Position numbers and translations under genes: made by a program
Shown here: in pieces, positions 54,780 through 63,948 of the stretch
How positions within the stretch are numbered: the first letter of the stretch is position 1
Layout of the letters: each line of letters opens with the position of its first letter
Notes under the pieces: model-generated
Told to the model about the DNA's origin: nothing
What the model saw: the letters and a program-made list of their open reading frames with translations, nothing else
Databases searched by the model: none
Assembly: GCF_900055185.1 (NCBI RefSeq)
Contig: NZ_FIZX01000007.1
Location: 37,398-101,397, forward strand
Direction of reading: 5' to 3'
Length of the DNA stretch: 64,000 nt
Origin: Grimontia celer
Lineage (GTDB): Bacteria; Pseudomonadota; Gammaproteobacteria; Enterobacterales; Vibrionaceae

Positions 54780-56195
54780 TCAGAACAGACGGTTAAGGCC
54801 GTTCAATGCGGCTACGCGGTAGGCTTCTGCCATGGTCGGGTAGTTGAAGGTGGTATTGATAAAGTAATCCAATGTATTCCCTTCCCCTTTTTGCTCAAAG
54901 ATCGCCTGGCCGATGTGGATGATCTCCGCCGCACGCTCACCAAAACAGTGGATCCCCAAGATCTCTTTGGTTTCGCGGTGGAACAGGATTTTCAGGCTTC
55001 CCACATCCATGCCCGCAATCTGTGCACGTGCCAAATGTTTGAACTGCGCGCGGCCCACTTCATAAGGTACTTTTGCCGCGGTCAGCTCCTGCTCGGTTTT
55101 ACCCACTGAGCTGATTTCCGGAATAGTGTAAATTCCGGTTGGGATATGATCGATAAGACGACCTTGGGCCTGACCTTCTACCATTGCCTGAGCAACGATT
55201 CGACCCTGATCGTAAGCTGCACTCGCAAGGCTTGGATAACCAATTACATCACCAACAGCATAAACGTGCTCTACTTCGGTGCCGTAATTATCGTTTACTT
55301 TCAGCTGGCCACGTGAATCTGCCTTCAAACCGACGGCTTTCAGGTTCAGCGCATCAGTATTACCGGTACGGCCATTGGCAAACAAAATACAGTCAGCTTT
55401 CATCTTCTTGCCGGACTGAAGGTGAAGGATAACGCCGTCTTTGGTGCCTTCGATTTTCTCGTAGGTCTCATCATTACGTATCAGAACGCCGCTGTTCCAG
55501 AAGTGGTAGGAAAGCGAGTCTGACATTTCGTTATCAAGAAACGAAAGCAGACGGTCACGGGTATTGATCAAATCCACTTTGATACCGAGACCTCGGAAGA
55601 TAGACGCATATTCGCTGCCGATAACACCTGCTCCGTAAATGATGACGTGGCGAGGATCGTGCTGCAACGAGAGGATAGAGTCACTGTCATAGATACGTGG
55701 ATGCTTGAAGTCGACATCTTTCGGGCGGTATGGGCGTGAACCGGTTGCGATCACGAATTTGTCAGCTGTGTATTTATCGACACTGCCATCCGCGGCTTTC
55801 ACTTCGATTTCGTGCGTGCCGCTGAATTTGGCACTGCCGTGAATGATGCTGCAGAGGTTCCTGTCATAAAAGCCCTGACGCATGCGGGTCTGTTTGCCAA
55901 TAACTGATTGGGCATGGCCAAGAATGGCGGAAAAGGTACTGTGTACCTGCTTGTTGTCGCCAGTATAAATCGGGCTCTGGTTGAACTCGATAATACGGCT
56001 GACGGTGTGTCTCAACGCTTTGGATGGAATGGTGCCCCAGTGGGTACACCCGCCGCCAACGGTACCTTCTTTTTCAATCACCGCGACGCGTAAACCCGCC
56101 TTGGTGAGGCCCATTGCAGCACCTTCGCCGCCGGGCCCACTACCTATTACGATGACATCAAAATGGTTAGACGATGTAGGGGTCGCTTTGCTCAT
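54780..56195 (-). CDS. sthA: Soluble pyridine nucleotide transhydrogenase
   Basis: An FAD-dependent enzyme of 471 residues that transfers hydride between NADPH and NAD+, lowering excess NADPH. The FAD motif [13 protein letters not shown] is near the N terminus and the NAD(P) motif [13 protein letters not shown] in the middle. The segment [15 protein letters not shown] has a single cysteine, so the redox disulfide of related disulfide reductases is absent, as in E. coli SthA. I chose the ATG at 56195 with AAAGG upstream; the ATG at 56219 is the alternative. Divergent from fabR. Confidence 0.95.
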   Translation of the reverse strand: MSKATPTSSNHFDVIVIGSGPGGEGAAMGLTKAGLRVAVIEKEGTVGGGCTHWGTIPSKALRHTVSRIIEFNQSPIYTGDNKQVHSTFSAILGHAQSVIGKQTRMRQGFYDRNLCSIIHGSAKFSGTHEIEVKAADGSVDKYTADKFVIATGSRPYRPKDVDFKHPRIYDSDSILSLQHDPRHVIIYGAGVIGSEYASIFRGLGIKVDLINTRDRLLSFLDNEMSDSLSYHFWNSGVLIRNDETYEKIEGTKDGVILHLQSGKKMKADCILFANGRTGNTDALNLKAVGLKADSRGQLKVNDNYGTEVEHVYAVGDVIGYPSLASAAYDQGRIVAQAMVEGQAQGRLIDHIPTGIYTIPEISSVGKTEQELTAAKVPYEVGRAQFKHLARAQIAGMDVGSLKILFHRETKEILGIHCFGERAAEIIHIGQAIFEQKGEGNTLDYFINTTFNYPTMAEAYRVAALNGLNRLF

Positions 56196-56286
56196 GTCCG
56201 TATGGCCTTTTGTTTTCATTATGTTAAGGATTGCTGGCTAAGTGTAGCGCTCACAAGGCTTGGCGAGAATCAACTCACTTCTATTC

Positions 56287-56304
56287 AGCGTAGGTGATCA
56301 CGCT
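56287..56304. promoter_or_regulatory. Possible FabR operator between sthA and fabR
   Basis: AGCGT and ACGCT arms form an 18-base inverted repeat, AGCGTAGGTGATCACGCT. The outer arms match the FabR palindrome AGCGTACANNTGTACGCT exactly, but the inner bases differ (11 of 16 defined positions agree). It lies about 150 bases before fabR and could support autoregulation. Confidence 0.3.
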
Positions 56305-56455
56305 ACTTAACGTAAAAACAGGCCGTTTATGATGTTAATTGCACGAAACACAGGTGATCTGATATCGCTTTTCGGAAAGTGGAGTATAAGCACTGAACTC
56401 GCTATAAAAACCGAGTATAGTTTGCGGTTAGATTTCATGAGGTAAAACACTGACG

Positions 56456-57100
56456 ATGGGAATTAGAGCTCAACAGAAAGAAAAAACCCGGCGAACGCTA
56501 ATTGATGCGGCTTTCAGCCAACTCAGCGCAGACCGAAGCTTTTCCAGTCTCAGCTTACGCGAAGTGGCACGTGAAGCCGGTATTGCACCGACGTCGTTTT
56601 ATCGTCACTTCAAAGATATGGACGAACTTGGCCTGACCATGGTGGATGAGGGAGGCTTGTTGTTGCGTCAATTGATGCGACAAGCTCGCCAACGTATCGC
56701 CACCGAGGGTAGCGTTGTCAGAACGTCAGTCGAAACCTTTATGGAATTTATCGAAAGCAGCCCCAACGTATTCAGGCTGCTATTGCGTGAACGTTCCGGT
56801 ACCTCTACGGCTTTTCGTGCAGCAGTAGCACGTGAAATTCAACACTTTATCGCTGAGCTAACGGAATATTTCCAGGCGACAGCCGGATCGACCCGAGATG
56901 AAGCCTATAATCAGGCAGAGGCATGTGTGACTTTGGTATTCAGCTCCGGTGCAGAGGCACTGGATTTGGACAAACGCGCACGTGCTGAACTCGCGGAACG
57001 TCTGGTGACCCAGCTGCGCATTATCGCGAAAGGCGCATATTGGTACCGCAAAGAACGCGAACGCAATGCTCTCAAGGATAAGTTGTCTTCAGGCAGGTAA
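56456..57100 (+). CDS. fabR: Fatty acid biosynthesis repressor FabR
   Basis: A 214-residue TetR-family regulator that represses fabB and fabA in response to unsaturated acyl groups. The N-terminal helix-turn-helix ([20 protein letters not shown] near 33-52) is characteristic, as is the FabR-specific start [13 protein letters not shown]. The C-terminal ligand domain follows. It is divergent from sthA, as in E. coli, and precedes yijD by five bases. Confidence 0.95.
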   Translation: MGIRAQQKEKTRRTLIDAAFSQLSADRSFSSLSLREVAREAGIAPTSFYRHFKDMDELGLTMVDEGGLLLRQLMRQARQRIATEGSVVRTSVETFMEFIESSPNVFRLLLRERSGTSTAFRAAVAREIQHFIAELTEYFQATAGSTRDEAYNQAEACVTLVFSSGAEALDLDKRARAELAERLVTQLRIIAKGAYWYRKERERNALKDKLSSGR

Positions 57101-57105
57101 GTAAT

Positions 57106-57489
57106 ATGGAACAGAATCACCAATCAGAGCGTAAATTTCTCCTTCTCGCAGTGATCGCAGGTCTATGTGGTAGCGCATCACTGGCAACGCTTTTCATCGA
57201 CAGCGTTGCATTCTCCGTTTTCCCCATCATCGCCTTCATTCTGGCGGTGTACTGCTTCTATCAGCAGCATGTCACTCAACCGCTGACCGACGGCACACCG
57301 CTCATCGCGTTTGCCTGTTTCCTGGTGGGCGCGTTTGGTTACTCGGCGTTTGTACGCATGCAGGTACCAGAACTGGGTGGTAACTTTTTCTCCATCATCG
57401 TGACCATGCTATTGGCATTCTGGGTGGCGTTCAAGATGCGCTGGCTGAGTGTCGGCAGCAAGAAAGAAGAAACACCTGTCGAAGAGTAG
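57106..57489 (+). CDS. yijD: DUF1422 membrane protein YijD
   Basis: A 127-residue inner-membrane protein with four transmembrane helices, matching the YijD/DUF1422 family that always follows fabR. Its start is five bases after the fabR stop, so the two form an operon. Function unknown; the pairing with FabR has led to suggestions of a link to lipid homeostasis. Confidence 0.92.
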   Translation: MEQNHQSERKFLLLAVIAGLCGSASLATLFIDSVAFSVFPIIAFILAVYCFYQQHVTQPLTDGTPLIAFACFLVGAFGYSAFVRMQVPELGGNFFSIIVTMLLAFWVAFKMRWLSVGSKKEETPVEE

Positions 57490-57505
57490 TACTGGTAACA
57501 AAAAC

Positions 57506-57534
57506 AAAAAAAGGCGCCTTAGGCGCCTTTTCTT
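57506..57534. terminator. Bidirectional terminator between yijD and trmA
   Basis: AAAAGGCGCC and GGCGCCTTTT around TTA, preceded by A residues and followed by TCTTTTC; suits both converging genes. Confidence 0.88.
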
Positions 57535-57544
57535 TTCTCAGCGT

Positions 57545-58651
57545 TTACTTACGCTCGAGTAGCACACCTGCTTCCATGTGGTGGGTGTAAGGGAACTGGT
57601 CAAACAGCGCAAAACGTGTGATGCGGTGTGTTTCTGACAGAATATCCAAGTTCTCTTTCAGTGTCTCCGGATTACAGGAGATATACAGAATGCGGTCATA
57701 TGCCTGCACCATGCGGCATGTACCTTCGTCCATACCAGAACGTGGTGGATCGACAAAGATAGTGTTGCAATTGTAGCTTTTCAGATCCACGCGAGCTTGC
57801 TGTAAGCGGCGGAACTCGCGTTTACCTTCCATCGCTTCCGTGAATTCTTCTGCAGACATACGGATGATTTGGACATTGTCGATTTTGTTCGCAGCAATGT
57901 TCCACTGCGCAGACTCAACAGAAGGCTTAGCCAGTTCTGTTGCCAAAACGCGATCGAAGTTGTCCGCCAGTGCCAACGAAAAATTACCGTTACCGCAATA
58001 GAGTTCGAGCAGATCACCTGTGCTGTCCTGAGTACAATCCACTGCCCACTCAAGCATCTTCTCTGCCACTTTCCCATTTGGCTGGGTGAAGCTGTTTTCA
58101 ATTTGCTGGTAGGTCAGGGTGCGATCATTAACGCTCAGCTTTTCTACCACGTAATCGCGGTCAATCACGATTTTTTGCTTACGCGCGCGGCCAATCAGGT
58201 TCAGGTTGAAGCCTTCATCGTTCAGACGTTGCTTCAGCATGTGTGCATTCGCCTCCCACTCTTCGTCAAGCTGACGGTGGTAAAGCATCGAAACCAGCAC
58301 TTCACCGCTCAGGGTCGACAGGAAGTCCACCTGGAACAGTTTGCGACGCAGGCTTTCAATCGGACGGATAGCATCAACCAGCAGTGGCATCAGATCGTTG
58401 ATAATGCGGCTTGCCTGCGGGAACTGGTCCACACGGTACTTCTGCTTTGTCTCCTGATTGAACATGATGTAATAGAGGTCATCCCCTTCATGCCAGACAC
58501 GGAATTCCGCACGCATGCGGTAGTGTTTGTCTGGAGATGGAAACACTTCCAGCTCAGGAGCATTGAACTCGGCAAACGCGCCTTGCATACGCGCGATTTT
58601 CTCGTCCAACTGCGCCTGATATTGGGTGGTGTCAATCAGGGTATTGCTCAT
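57545..58651 (-). CDS. trmA: tRNA (uracil-54-C5)-methyltransferase TrmA
   Basis: A SAM-dependent enzyme of 368 residues that forms ribothymidine at position 54 of tRNA. Motifs include [15 protein letters not shown] for SAM binding, [10 protein letters not shown], and the nucleophilic cysteine in [11 protein letters not shown]. Length and motifs match E. coli TrmA (366). Single gene on the minus strand, convergent with yijD. Confidence 0.97.
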   Translation of the reverse strand: MSNTLIDTTQYQAQLDEKIARMQGAFAEFNAPELEVFPSPDKHYRMRAEFRVWHEGDDLYYIMFNQETKQKYRVDQFPQASRIINDLMPLLVDAIRPIESLRRKLFQVDFLSTLSGEVLVSMLYHRQLDEEWEANAHMLKQRLNDEGFNLNLIGRARKQKIVIDRDYVVEKLSVNDRTLTYQQIENSFTQPNGKVAEKMLEWAVDCTQDSTGDLLELYCGNGNFSLALADNFDRVLATELAKPSVESAQWNIAANKIDNVQIIRMSAEEFTEAMEGKREFRRLQQARVDLKSYNCNTIFVDPPRSGMDEGTCRMVQAYDRILYISCNPETLKENLDILSETHRITRFALFDQFPYTHHMEAGVLLERK

Positions 58652-58800
58652 ATTACCTAACCTGCATAACTAAAAATGAGCGCAAATTGTAAGTAGCGGA
58701 ACCATATTGTCCAGCCTTTTCGCTGACTTTTTCGCCAGTAGAAGCGTAAACCTACGCCTTGGGATAATATTGGCACACTTTAATCAGACCGAGCCTTGTC

Positions 58801-59328
58801 ATGAGCTTTCGAAAACCAAAAAATCGCAAAGAGATTTGTTATCCGTTTATCTATGAATCGGCGTTGACCTGCGACTATGAAATCCACACTGACGAGCTTT
58901 GCAGTCTGGTGGGAATGGCACTGGCAACCTTGCCGGAAGGTTTTGATGATGTGCGGGAGGATCTGGAGACTCTTCATCCGAAAATTTATCACCTCAATGG
59001 TTCAGTGCGTGGGAAGACAGCCATCTTTGAAGAAGACTTGGAGTGGCTGCATGCCAGATATGATTACTACAACGAACTGAGCCGTGGCCGTATTAACCGC
59101 TTTGTGCTACCAAGAGGTCCGGTTGGTGTAATGGCGCTGCATCAGTGCCGCACGGGCTCAAAGAAAACCGTACGCTTACTTCACCGCTTAGATGAATCAG
59201 GCGTAACCTTTGAGCCAGAGCTGCCACGCTTTGCTAACCTCCTCGCTAACTTCTTCTTTGTACTGACGGTGTACATCAAGATGAAGTTAGATGTGGAAGA
59301 AGTGGAGTTTGTCAGCCTCAGTTACTGA
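58801..59328 (+). CDS. Cobalamin adenosyltransferase-like protein (PduO fold, degenerate)
   Basis: A 175-residue protein whose helices follow the PduO-type ATP:cob(I)alamin adenosyltransferase pattern: HTDELCSLVGMALA at 29-42, FVLPRGPVGVMALHQCRT at 101-118 and NLLANFFFVLTVYI near 146-159. The N-terminal TRxGD and following ATP-binding loop of active enzymes is missing, and the RRxER motif after the RT dipeptide is replaced by KKTVR, so activity in its usual form is doubtful. It lies directly upstream of the cobalamin riboswitch and btuB, which supports a B12 link. It may be a B12-binding chaperone or a divergent enzyme. Confidence 0.65.
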   Translation: MSFRKPKNRKEICYPFIYESALTCDYEIHTDELCSLVGMALATLPEGFDDVREDLETLHPKIYHLNGSVRGKTAIFEEDLEWLHARYDYYNELSRGRINRFVLPRGPVGVMALHQCRTGSKKTVRLLHRLDESGVTFEPELPRFANLLANFFFVLTVYIKMKLDVEEVEFVSLSY

Positions 59329-59415
59329 ATGCGCTGCCAAGCACAATTCACCCATTTCCCAGACGAATGAGATTAAGTTCTCAATATCTATGTATCAATA
59401 GCGCGCTGATTTCTC

Positions 59416-59421
59416 TATAAT
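59416..59421 (+). promoter_or_regulatory. btuB promoter -10 element
   Basis: TATAAT at 59416-59421 lies just upstream of the riboswitch; a -35 element is not obvious (TATCAA at 59393-59398 is the best spaced). The start would be near 59428. Confidence 0.5.
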
Positions 59422-59430
59422 CTGCGCGCT

Positions 59431-59580
59431 TTCACTCCAGCTGGGAATCCGGTGAAACTCCGGAACTGGCGCGCAGCGGTAAAGAGAAACGAAAGTGACA
59501 TGGCGAAGGCCAGACACTGCATTTAAATGTGGGAAGTCGTCACTGTAGGCTGTCTCTAAGTCCGAATATCAGCTGGGTCA
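59431..59580 (+). promoter_or_regulatory. Cobalamin riboswitch of btuB
   Basis: The outer stem pairs CCAGCTG (59437-59443) with CAGCTGG (59570-59576). Inside are the conserved blocks GGGAATCCGGTGAAACTCCG, GCGCGCAGCGGTAA, GACACTGC, GTGGGAAGTC and AAGTCCGAATATC, which follow the E. coli btuB aptamer block for block. Adenosylcobalamin binding should lower btuB expression. About 60 bases separate the aptamer from the btuB ATG. Confidence 0.95.
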
Positions 59581-59637
59581 CAATATGGTTTCAGGATCTC
59601 CTGACATCATTGGATACACGCGATATTTGGATCTGAT

Positions 59638-61452
59638 ATGTCTAAAAAGCTACTTGCAGCAGGTATGCTGCCATGGGCTGCGTTTGCGCACGCCCCTCTT
59701 TCTTTCGCTCAAGATACCGCTGCCACCGAGACTATTGTGGTGACGGCCAACCGTTTAGCACAGAGCACGCAATCCCTCGCTGCGCAAGTTGAAGTGGTTA
59801 CCCGCGATGATATTGACCGGATACAGGCGAAAACCCTGATTGATGTCTTTCGCCGCATGACCGGCATCCAAGTATCACAAAATGGCGGCCGTGGCCAACA
59901 AGCCTCTCTTTTCGTTCGTGGTGCGAACTCGGATCAAGTGCTGGTTCTGGTGGATGGAATCCGTTTTGCACGTGCGGCGAAAGGCAATGTTGACTTCAGC
60001 CAGTTGCCGCTCACGTTTGTTGAACGTATTGAATATGTTCGTGGTGCACGTGCGTCTTTGTATGGTTCAGAAGCGATTGGCGGTGTTATCAACATCATCA
60101 CTCGTGCAAACAATAACTCCGACCAATCAACAAGGCTGACGGTGGGTTTGGGCAGTTTGGATTATCGTGAAGCGTCTGTTTCTTCAGGTTTAGAGATTGC
60201 CGATAACGGTCAGCTTAATTTTGCTTTGGGTTTTGATGGCGACGATGGTTACAACGTTCGTCCAAATGAATTCAATGCAGGTGATAAGCACGGCTATGAG
60301 TCGAAAAATGGCCTTGTGGGATACAGCCATCAGTTTTCCAAACAGTGGGAAGCGTTTGGCAGTGTAAGGGCCTATGACAATGTTTCGCAGTACGATGGGT
60401 CATTCAGCTCCCGTTCTTACAACGAATCTACGGTGGAAAACCTGTCATTGGCAGGTGGCGTAAATTACACAGCTGATCCTCTGTCATCTCAGTTCCAGTT
60501 TAGTTGGCAAGATCAGTCAGATTGGAACTATGAACAGGCGAAAGGCAAAGGCTCAGTTCAATCTGAAGATCTGCAGCAGTTAAACTTCCAGTGGAACACC
60601 CAATATACCCTGAATGATGTGGTGACGTTGGCTGGTGGCGTGGATTGGCGTGATGAAGCATTAATTGTTAATGCCTCAAACAGCAAACATGACCGCACGA
60701 ACCTGGCTTTTTACGGCGTAGGCTTGTTTGAAGCAGACAAAGTATTCGGTGAAGTGAGCGCGCGCCTAGATGACAACGAACAGTTTGGCAGAGAAGGTAC
60801 CTATAACCTTGGTGCAGGCTATCATTTGACCGACAAGTTGACGGCAAAGCTGTCTTACGGCACGGCATTTAAAGCTCCAAACTTGTTCCAGCTCTACAGC
60901 TCCTACGGCAACAAGAACCTGAAACCAGAATCAGCAGAGTCTCTTGAGCTGACGTTATCAGGCCAGATAAAGGATTTGTACTGGTCTATTACGGGCTATA
61001 ACACCAAGATTGATGATTTGATTGATTACGACTTTGCGACAAACTCGTACCTCAACATTGATGGTGAAAGCACCCTGCGTGGTGTGGAGATCACGTCAGA
61101 GTTCGATACTGGCTTTGTCAGCCATCAAATCAGCGCTGATTTCAAAGACCCTGAAGACAAGGACGGCAATACGCTAGTGCGTCGTGCGAAGCAGCAATAC
61201 AAATACAACGGTATTGTTTCTTTCGAGCAGTTTGATGTGTCTTTGGGCTATCAATATGTCGGTAAGCGCAAAGACTTCAGCAAGGAGTTAAGCGCATACA
61301 GCCTGTTCGATTTCTCGGTCAACTACTTTGCAAATGAGCATCTGACGTTGAATGCCCGCATTGATAATTTGACAGATGAAGAGTACGAAACTGCCGCTGG
61401 GTATCCATCACCTGAACGTGCTTATTATTTAAGTGCAGACTACCGCTTCTAA
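59638..61452 (+). CDS. btuB: TonB-dependent vitamin B12 receptor BtuB
   Basis: A 604-residue outer-membrane receptor for cobalamins. The signal peptide ends near SFAQ, the TonB box is ETIVVTANRL, then comes the plug domain (DVFRRMTGIQVSQNGG, SLFVRGANSDQVLVLVDG, YVRGARASLYGSEAIGG) and a 22-strand barrel ending in the typical terminal aromatic, YRF. Control by the upstream riboswitch supports the substrate assignment. Confidence 0.96.
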   Translation: MSKKLLAAGMLPWAAFAHAPLSFAQDTAATETIVVTANRLAQSTQSLAAQVEVVTRDDIDRIQAKTLIDVFRRMTGIQVSQNGGRGQQASLFVRGANSDQVLVLVDGIRFARAAKGNVDFSQLPLTFVERIEYVRGARASLYGSEAIGGVINIITRANNNSDQSTRLTVGLGSLDYREASVSSGLEIADNGQLNFALGFDGDDGYNVRPNEFNAGDKHGYESKNGLVGYSHQFSKQWEAFGSVRAYDNVSQYDGSFSSRSYNESTVENLSLAGGVNYTADPLSSQFQFSWQDQSDWNYEQAKGKGSVQSEDLQQLNFQWNTQYTLNDVVTLAGGVDWRDEALIVNASNSKHDRTNLAFYGVGLFEADKVFGEVSARLDDNEQFGREGTYNLGAGYHLTDKLTAKLSYGTAFKAPNLFQLYSSYGNKNLKPESAESLELTLSGQIKDLYWSITGYNTKIDDLIDYDFATNSYLNIDGESTLRGVEITSEFDTGFVSHQISADFKDPEDKDGNTLVRRAKQQYKYNGIVSFEQFDVSLGYQYVGKRKDFSKELSAYSLFDFSVNYFANEHLTLNARIDNLTDEEYETAAGYPSPERAYYLSADYRF

Positions 61453-61460
61453 ACTCAACT

Positions 61461-61486
61461 AAGCCGCCTAAGGGCGGCTTTTTACT
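61461..61486 (+). terminator. btuB terminator
   Basis: AAGCCGCC and GGCGGCTT around TAAG, followed by TTT and A, nine bases after the stop codon. The T tract is short, so readthrough into the next gene is possible. Confidence 0.75.
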
Positions 61487-61499
61487 TTCAGGCACACTT

Positions 61500-62162
61500 A
61501 TGAAAAAACGCGTTATTGTCAGTTGGTCATCCGGTAAGGACTCAACCCTGACATTGTGTCGACTGCTGGAAGACGACAGATATCAAGTTGTCGGGCTTTA
61601 TACCACCTATGTGGCGGGAGCGGTTCCATTCCAGGCAACGCCAATTGATGTTGTTAAAGCGCAGGCGGAAAGCATTGGATTACCCCTGGTGCTTATTGAA
61701 CTCAATGAAGTCTTTCCTCCTAATGGTGTTTATCAGAAGATGGTTGTCGAAGGTATACGCGGCAGCGGGCTAAATGTGGATGCCGTAGCGTTTGGCGATA
61801 TGTTCTGCAATGGCATCGAAGAATACCGCAGAAGCTATATTGAACCTCAGGGCTGGGAGTGTGTTTTTCCATTGCTCGGTGAGGGAAGTGAGGTGCTTGC
61901 AAACGAAATCATTGCTTCAGGCATTAAGACGACACTGTCAACTGTTGATACTTCTCAGTTGGACGGAAAGTACCTCGGAAGAGATTACAACTCAGCATTG
62001 ATTGCTGACTTACCTTTAGGTTGTGACCCTTGCGGTGAAGACGGAGAATTCCACACTATTGTCACGGACGCACCTTGCTTTCAATACCCACTCGATATCG
62101 AGATCACTGGCTTTCAGCGAGAGGGGAGATTCCATCACCTCAGCTATCGTCTCGTTAGTTGA
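61500..62162 (+). CDS. DUF71/COG2102 PP-loop protein, B12-associated subgroup
   Basis: A 220-residue ATP-binding protein of the adenine nucleotide alpha-hydrolase superfamily. The PP-loop is SWSSGKDS at 8-15, and the C-terminal family motif is CGEDGEFHT. Archaeal and eukaryotic relatives (Dph6) amidate diphthine; bacteria have no diphthamide, and comparative genomics has placed a bacterial DUF71 subgroup in B12 salvage because it clusters with btuB and similar genes. Here it lies 47 bases after btuB, in agreement. The precise reaction is unknown. Confidence 0.8.
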   Translation: MKKRVIVSWSSGKDSTLTLCRLLEDDRYQVVGLYTTYVAGAVPFQATPIDVVKAQAESIGLPLVLIELNEVFPPNGVYQKMVVEGIRGSGLNVDAVAFGDMFCNGIEEYRRSYIEPQGWECVFPLLGEGSEVLANEIIASGIKTTLSTVDTSQLDGKYLGRDYNSALIADLPLGCDPCGEDGEFHTIVTDAPCFQYPLDIEITGFQREGRFHHLSYRLVS

Positions 62163-62227
62163 AAGATTCAAATTGGATGGCGCACAAAGTATGATTGCGT
62201 CGCAATTAGATAACGAAGGGTTATAGC

Positions 62228-63016
62228 GTGAAGAGTGTGCTGATTTTTGATTCTGGTGTGGGTGGGCTTTCTGTTTATAAGGAAGTGGCTCAGGTATTGC
62301 CGGAACAGCATGTTGTATATGCCTTTGATAACGAAGCCTTTCCTTATGGAGAGCTGGTGGACGATGTGCTTGTCCAACGTGTGTGCGGCATGGTGTCAGC
62401 TATCTGTAATGAGCACGATATTACACTCGTGATTATCGCCTGCAACACAGCCAGTACTCTGGTGCTTCCGCATCTCCGCTCATTACTGAGTATTCCGGTT
62501 GTTGGTGTTGTCCCCGCTATTAAACCAGCCGCTACGCTAAGCAAATCCAAATGTATTGGCCTTTTGGCGACGCCGGCAACAGTAAGACGGTCCTATACAC
62601 ACCAACTGGTTAAAGAATTTGCGCCCGATTGCCAAGTAGAAATGGTTGGCTCAACAGAGCTAGTACAAATGGGAGAGGGGAAATTACGTGGTACGCCAGT
62701 CGATAAACAATTATTAAAACAAGTGCTGTCACCGTTTATTAATAAAACAGACTGCATTGTATTGGGTTGTACGCACTTTCCATTACTCAAAGAAGAAATT
62801 GAAGACATTCTGGGCGAGCAGTGTCTGGTAATTGATTCAGGAAGCGCAATAGCAAATCGTGTAGTGACATTATTAAAAGAGGGAGATCAAAAGACCTCCC
62901 TCAGTAAAGCTAAACATTTAGTTTTTAGCAGCGCTCCAGTTAAAGAAGAGGAAGCGCTAAATCAAGAGCTGGAAAAGTTGGGATTTGCAACTATTAACCG
63001 CGCTCCGATTTTCTAG
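62228..63016 (+). CDS. murI: Glutamate racemase
   Basis: A cofactor-independent racemase of 262 residues that supplies D-glutamate for peptidoglycan. The two catalytic cysteines are C72 in ACNTAS and C181 in VLGCTHFPLL, with D8-S9 in FDSGVGGLSV. The start is GTG at 62228. In E. coli btuB and murI overlap; here the DUF71 gene is inserted between them. The 3' end overlaps the antisense end of the RRM gene by 23 bases. Confidence 0.95.
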   Translation: MKSVLIFDSGVGGLSVYKEVAQVLPEQHVVYAFDNEAFPYGELVDDVLVQRVCGMVSAICNEHDITLVIIACNTASTLVLPHLRSLLSIPVVGVVPAIKPAATLSKSKCIGLLATPATVRRSYTHQLVKEFAPDCQVEMVGSTELVQMGEGKLRGTPVDKQLLKQVLSPFINKTDCIVLGCTHFPLLKEEIEDILGEQCLVIDSGSAIANRVVTLLKEGDQKTSLSKAKHLVFSSAPVKEEEALNQELEKLGFATINRAPIF

Positions 63017-63443
63017 GATCATTCGCCTCTCTAACTTTTAGCGTCCTTTCTCCATATTCACTGTTGTTTAATGCCTCTATTGCTTCAGGGGCATCTCCCG
63101 CTGCAATCACGACAAATCCAAAACCACGTCGCTTCCCAGTACGTTTATCTTTCATTAAACGCACGGCAAATACTTCACCATGTTTAGAGAACAATTCCTT
63201 TACGTCGTTCTCGTTAGCGCGGTAAGGAAGGTTACCTACATAGATGGTTTTGCTGGTGGAAGGAGTAGAGTCTGAAATATCGCCTGAAGATTTAGTAGAA
63301 AAAAGAGAAATGGCAATACCTGTTGTAATAGCACCAAGAGCGAATGCATAACCAGTACTGGCAATTAAAGTAGAGTTGTTTAAAAGCAATGCACCAAGCA
63401 ATGCGATGGCTGCAGTAATAAGCAAGCTGATAGATGTTTTCAT
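62994..63443 (-). CDS. Membrane-anchored RRM RNA-binding protein
   Basis: A 149-residue protein with two N-terminal transmembrane helices (about 5-23 and 28-49), a serine/threonine-rich linker, and an RRM domain (66-139) with RNP2 IYVGNL at 67-72 and RNP1 RRGFGFVV at 105-112. The RNP1 aromatic positions are intact, so RNA binding is likely. Bacterial RRM proteins are usually small and soluble; an N-terminal membrane hairpin would place RNA binding at the inner membrane with the RRM in the cytoplasm. Related proteins occur near murI in vibrios. It overlaps murI tail to tail. Confidence 0.85.
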   Translation of the reverse strand: MKTSISLLITAAIALLGALLLNNSTLIASTGYAFALGAITTGIAISLFSTKSSGDISDSTPSTSKTIYVGNLPYRANENDVKELFSKHGEVFAVRLMKDKRTGKRRGFGFVVIAAGDAPEAIEALNNSEYGERTLKVREANDPRKSERG

Positions 63444-63656
63444 AATCGTCTAAAGTAAACGTCGGTTAGAAGAAATAGCATGAAGAATCGAAATCAATGC
63501 TGACTAAAATAAATACAATTGTCGGGTTGATATTACGGATATTGAGTTCTTATTGCTAGTAAGTGAATGTGACGGCTATCTAATGTTGCAATTTGTTGTG
63601 TTTTTCAAAGTTTAGGTTGAATTGTGTTCGATCGGAAAAAAAACCAATAAATTCCC

Positions 63657-63684
63657 TTGCCAATGTGATCCTAGTCTCTATAAT
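63657..63684 (+). promoter_or_regulatory. rRNA operon promoter P1
   Basis: TTGCCA at 63657-63662 and TATAAT at 63679-63684, 16-base spacer, followed by a GC-rich discriminator (GCCGC). An A-tract (63636-63648) upstream resembles an UP element. The stretch 63444-63635 before it holds no gene or clear site. Confidence 0.8.
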
Positions 63685-63778
63685 GCCGCTTCACCGACAC
63701 GGAGAGCGGCTTCCACTGCGGAAACGCCCCCTCAAATCGGTACGGCGAAGGCCTCAAAAATTGAGTTGAAATAAACGC

Positions 63779-63806
63779 TTGACGCGCTGTTTCGAATCAG
63801 TAAAAT
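63779..63806 (+). promoter_or_regulatory. rRNA operon promoter P2
   Basis: TTGACG at 63779-63784 and TAAAAT at 63801-63806, 16-base spacer, with discriminator GGCCGCCCGC typical of stringently controlled promoters. Confidence 0.85.
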
Positions 63807-63903
63807 GGCCGCCCGCTTCAAAGGGAAATTCACCCCGAGAGGCAAGTCAATAAGGTGTTTTGAGGGTTGCAAGAGCAACGCTGAAAAATCTCAAAATTTC
63901 TTC

Positions 63904-63931
63904 TTGACTTCATCGCCCGGCAGCGTAAAAT
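63904..63931 (+). promoter_or_regulatory. rRNA operon promoter P3
   Basis: TTGACT at 63904-63909 and TAAAAT at 63926-63931, again with a 16-base spacer. The element closely resembles P2 in sequence and spacing and lies 125 bases downstream of it. Confidence 0.8.
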
Positions 63932-63948
63932 TCGCAGCCCTGACGGTG

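Noticed and set aside
61500..62162. Diphthamide synthesis enzyme Dph6
   Set aside because: Bacteria lack diphthamide and its precursor enzymes; the neighbouring btuB points to the B12-associated DUF71 subgroup.
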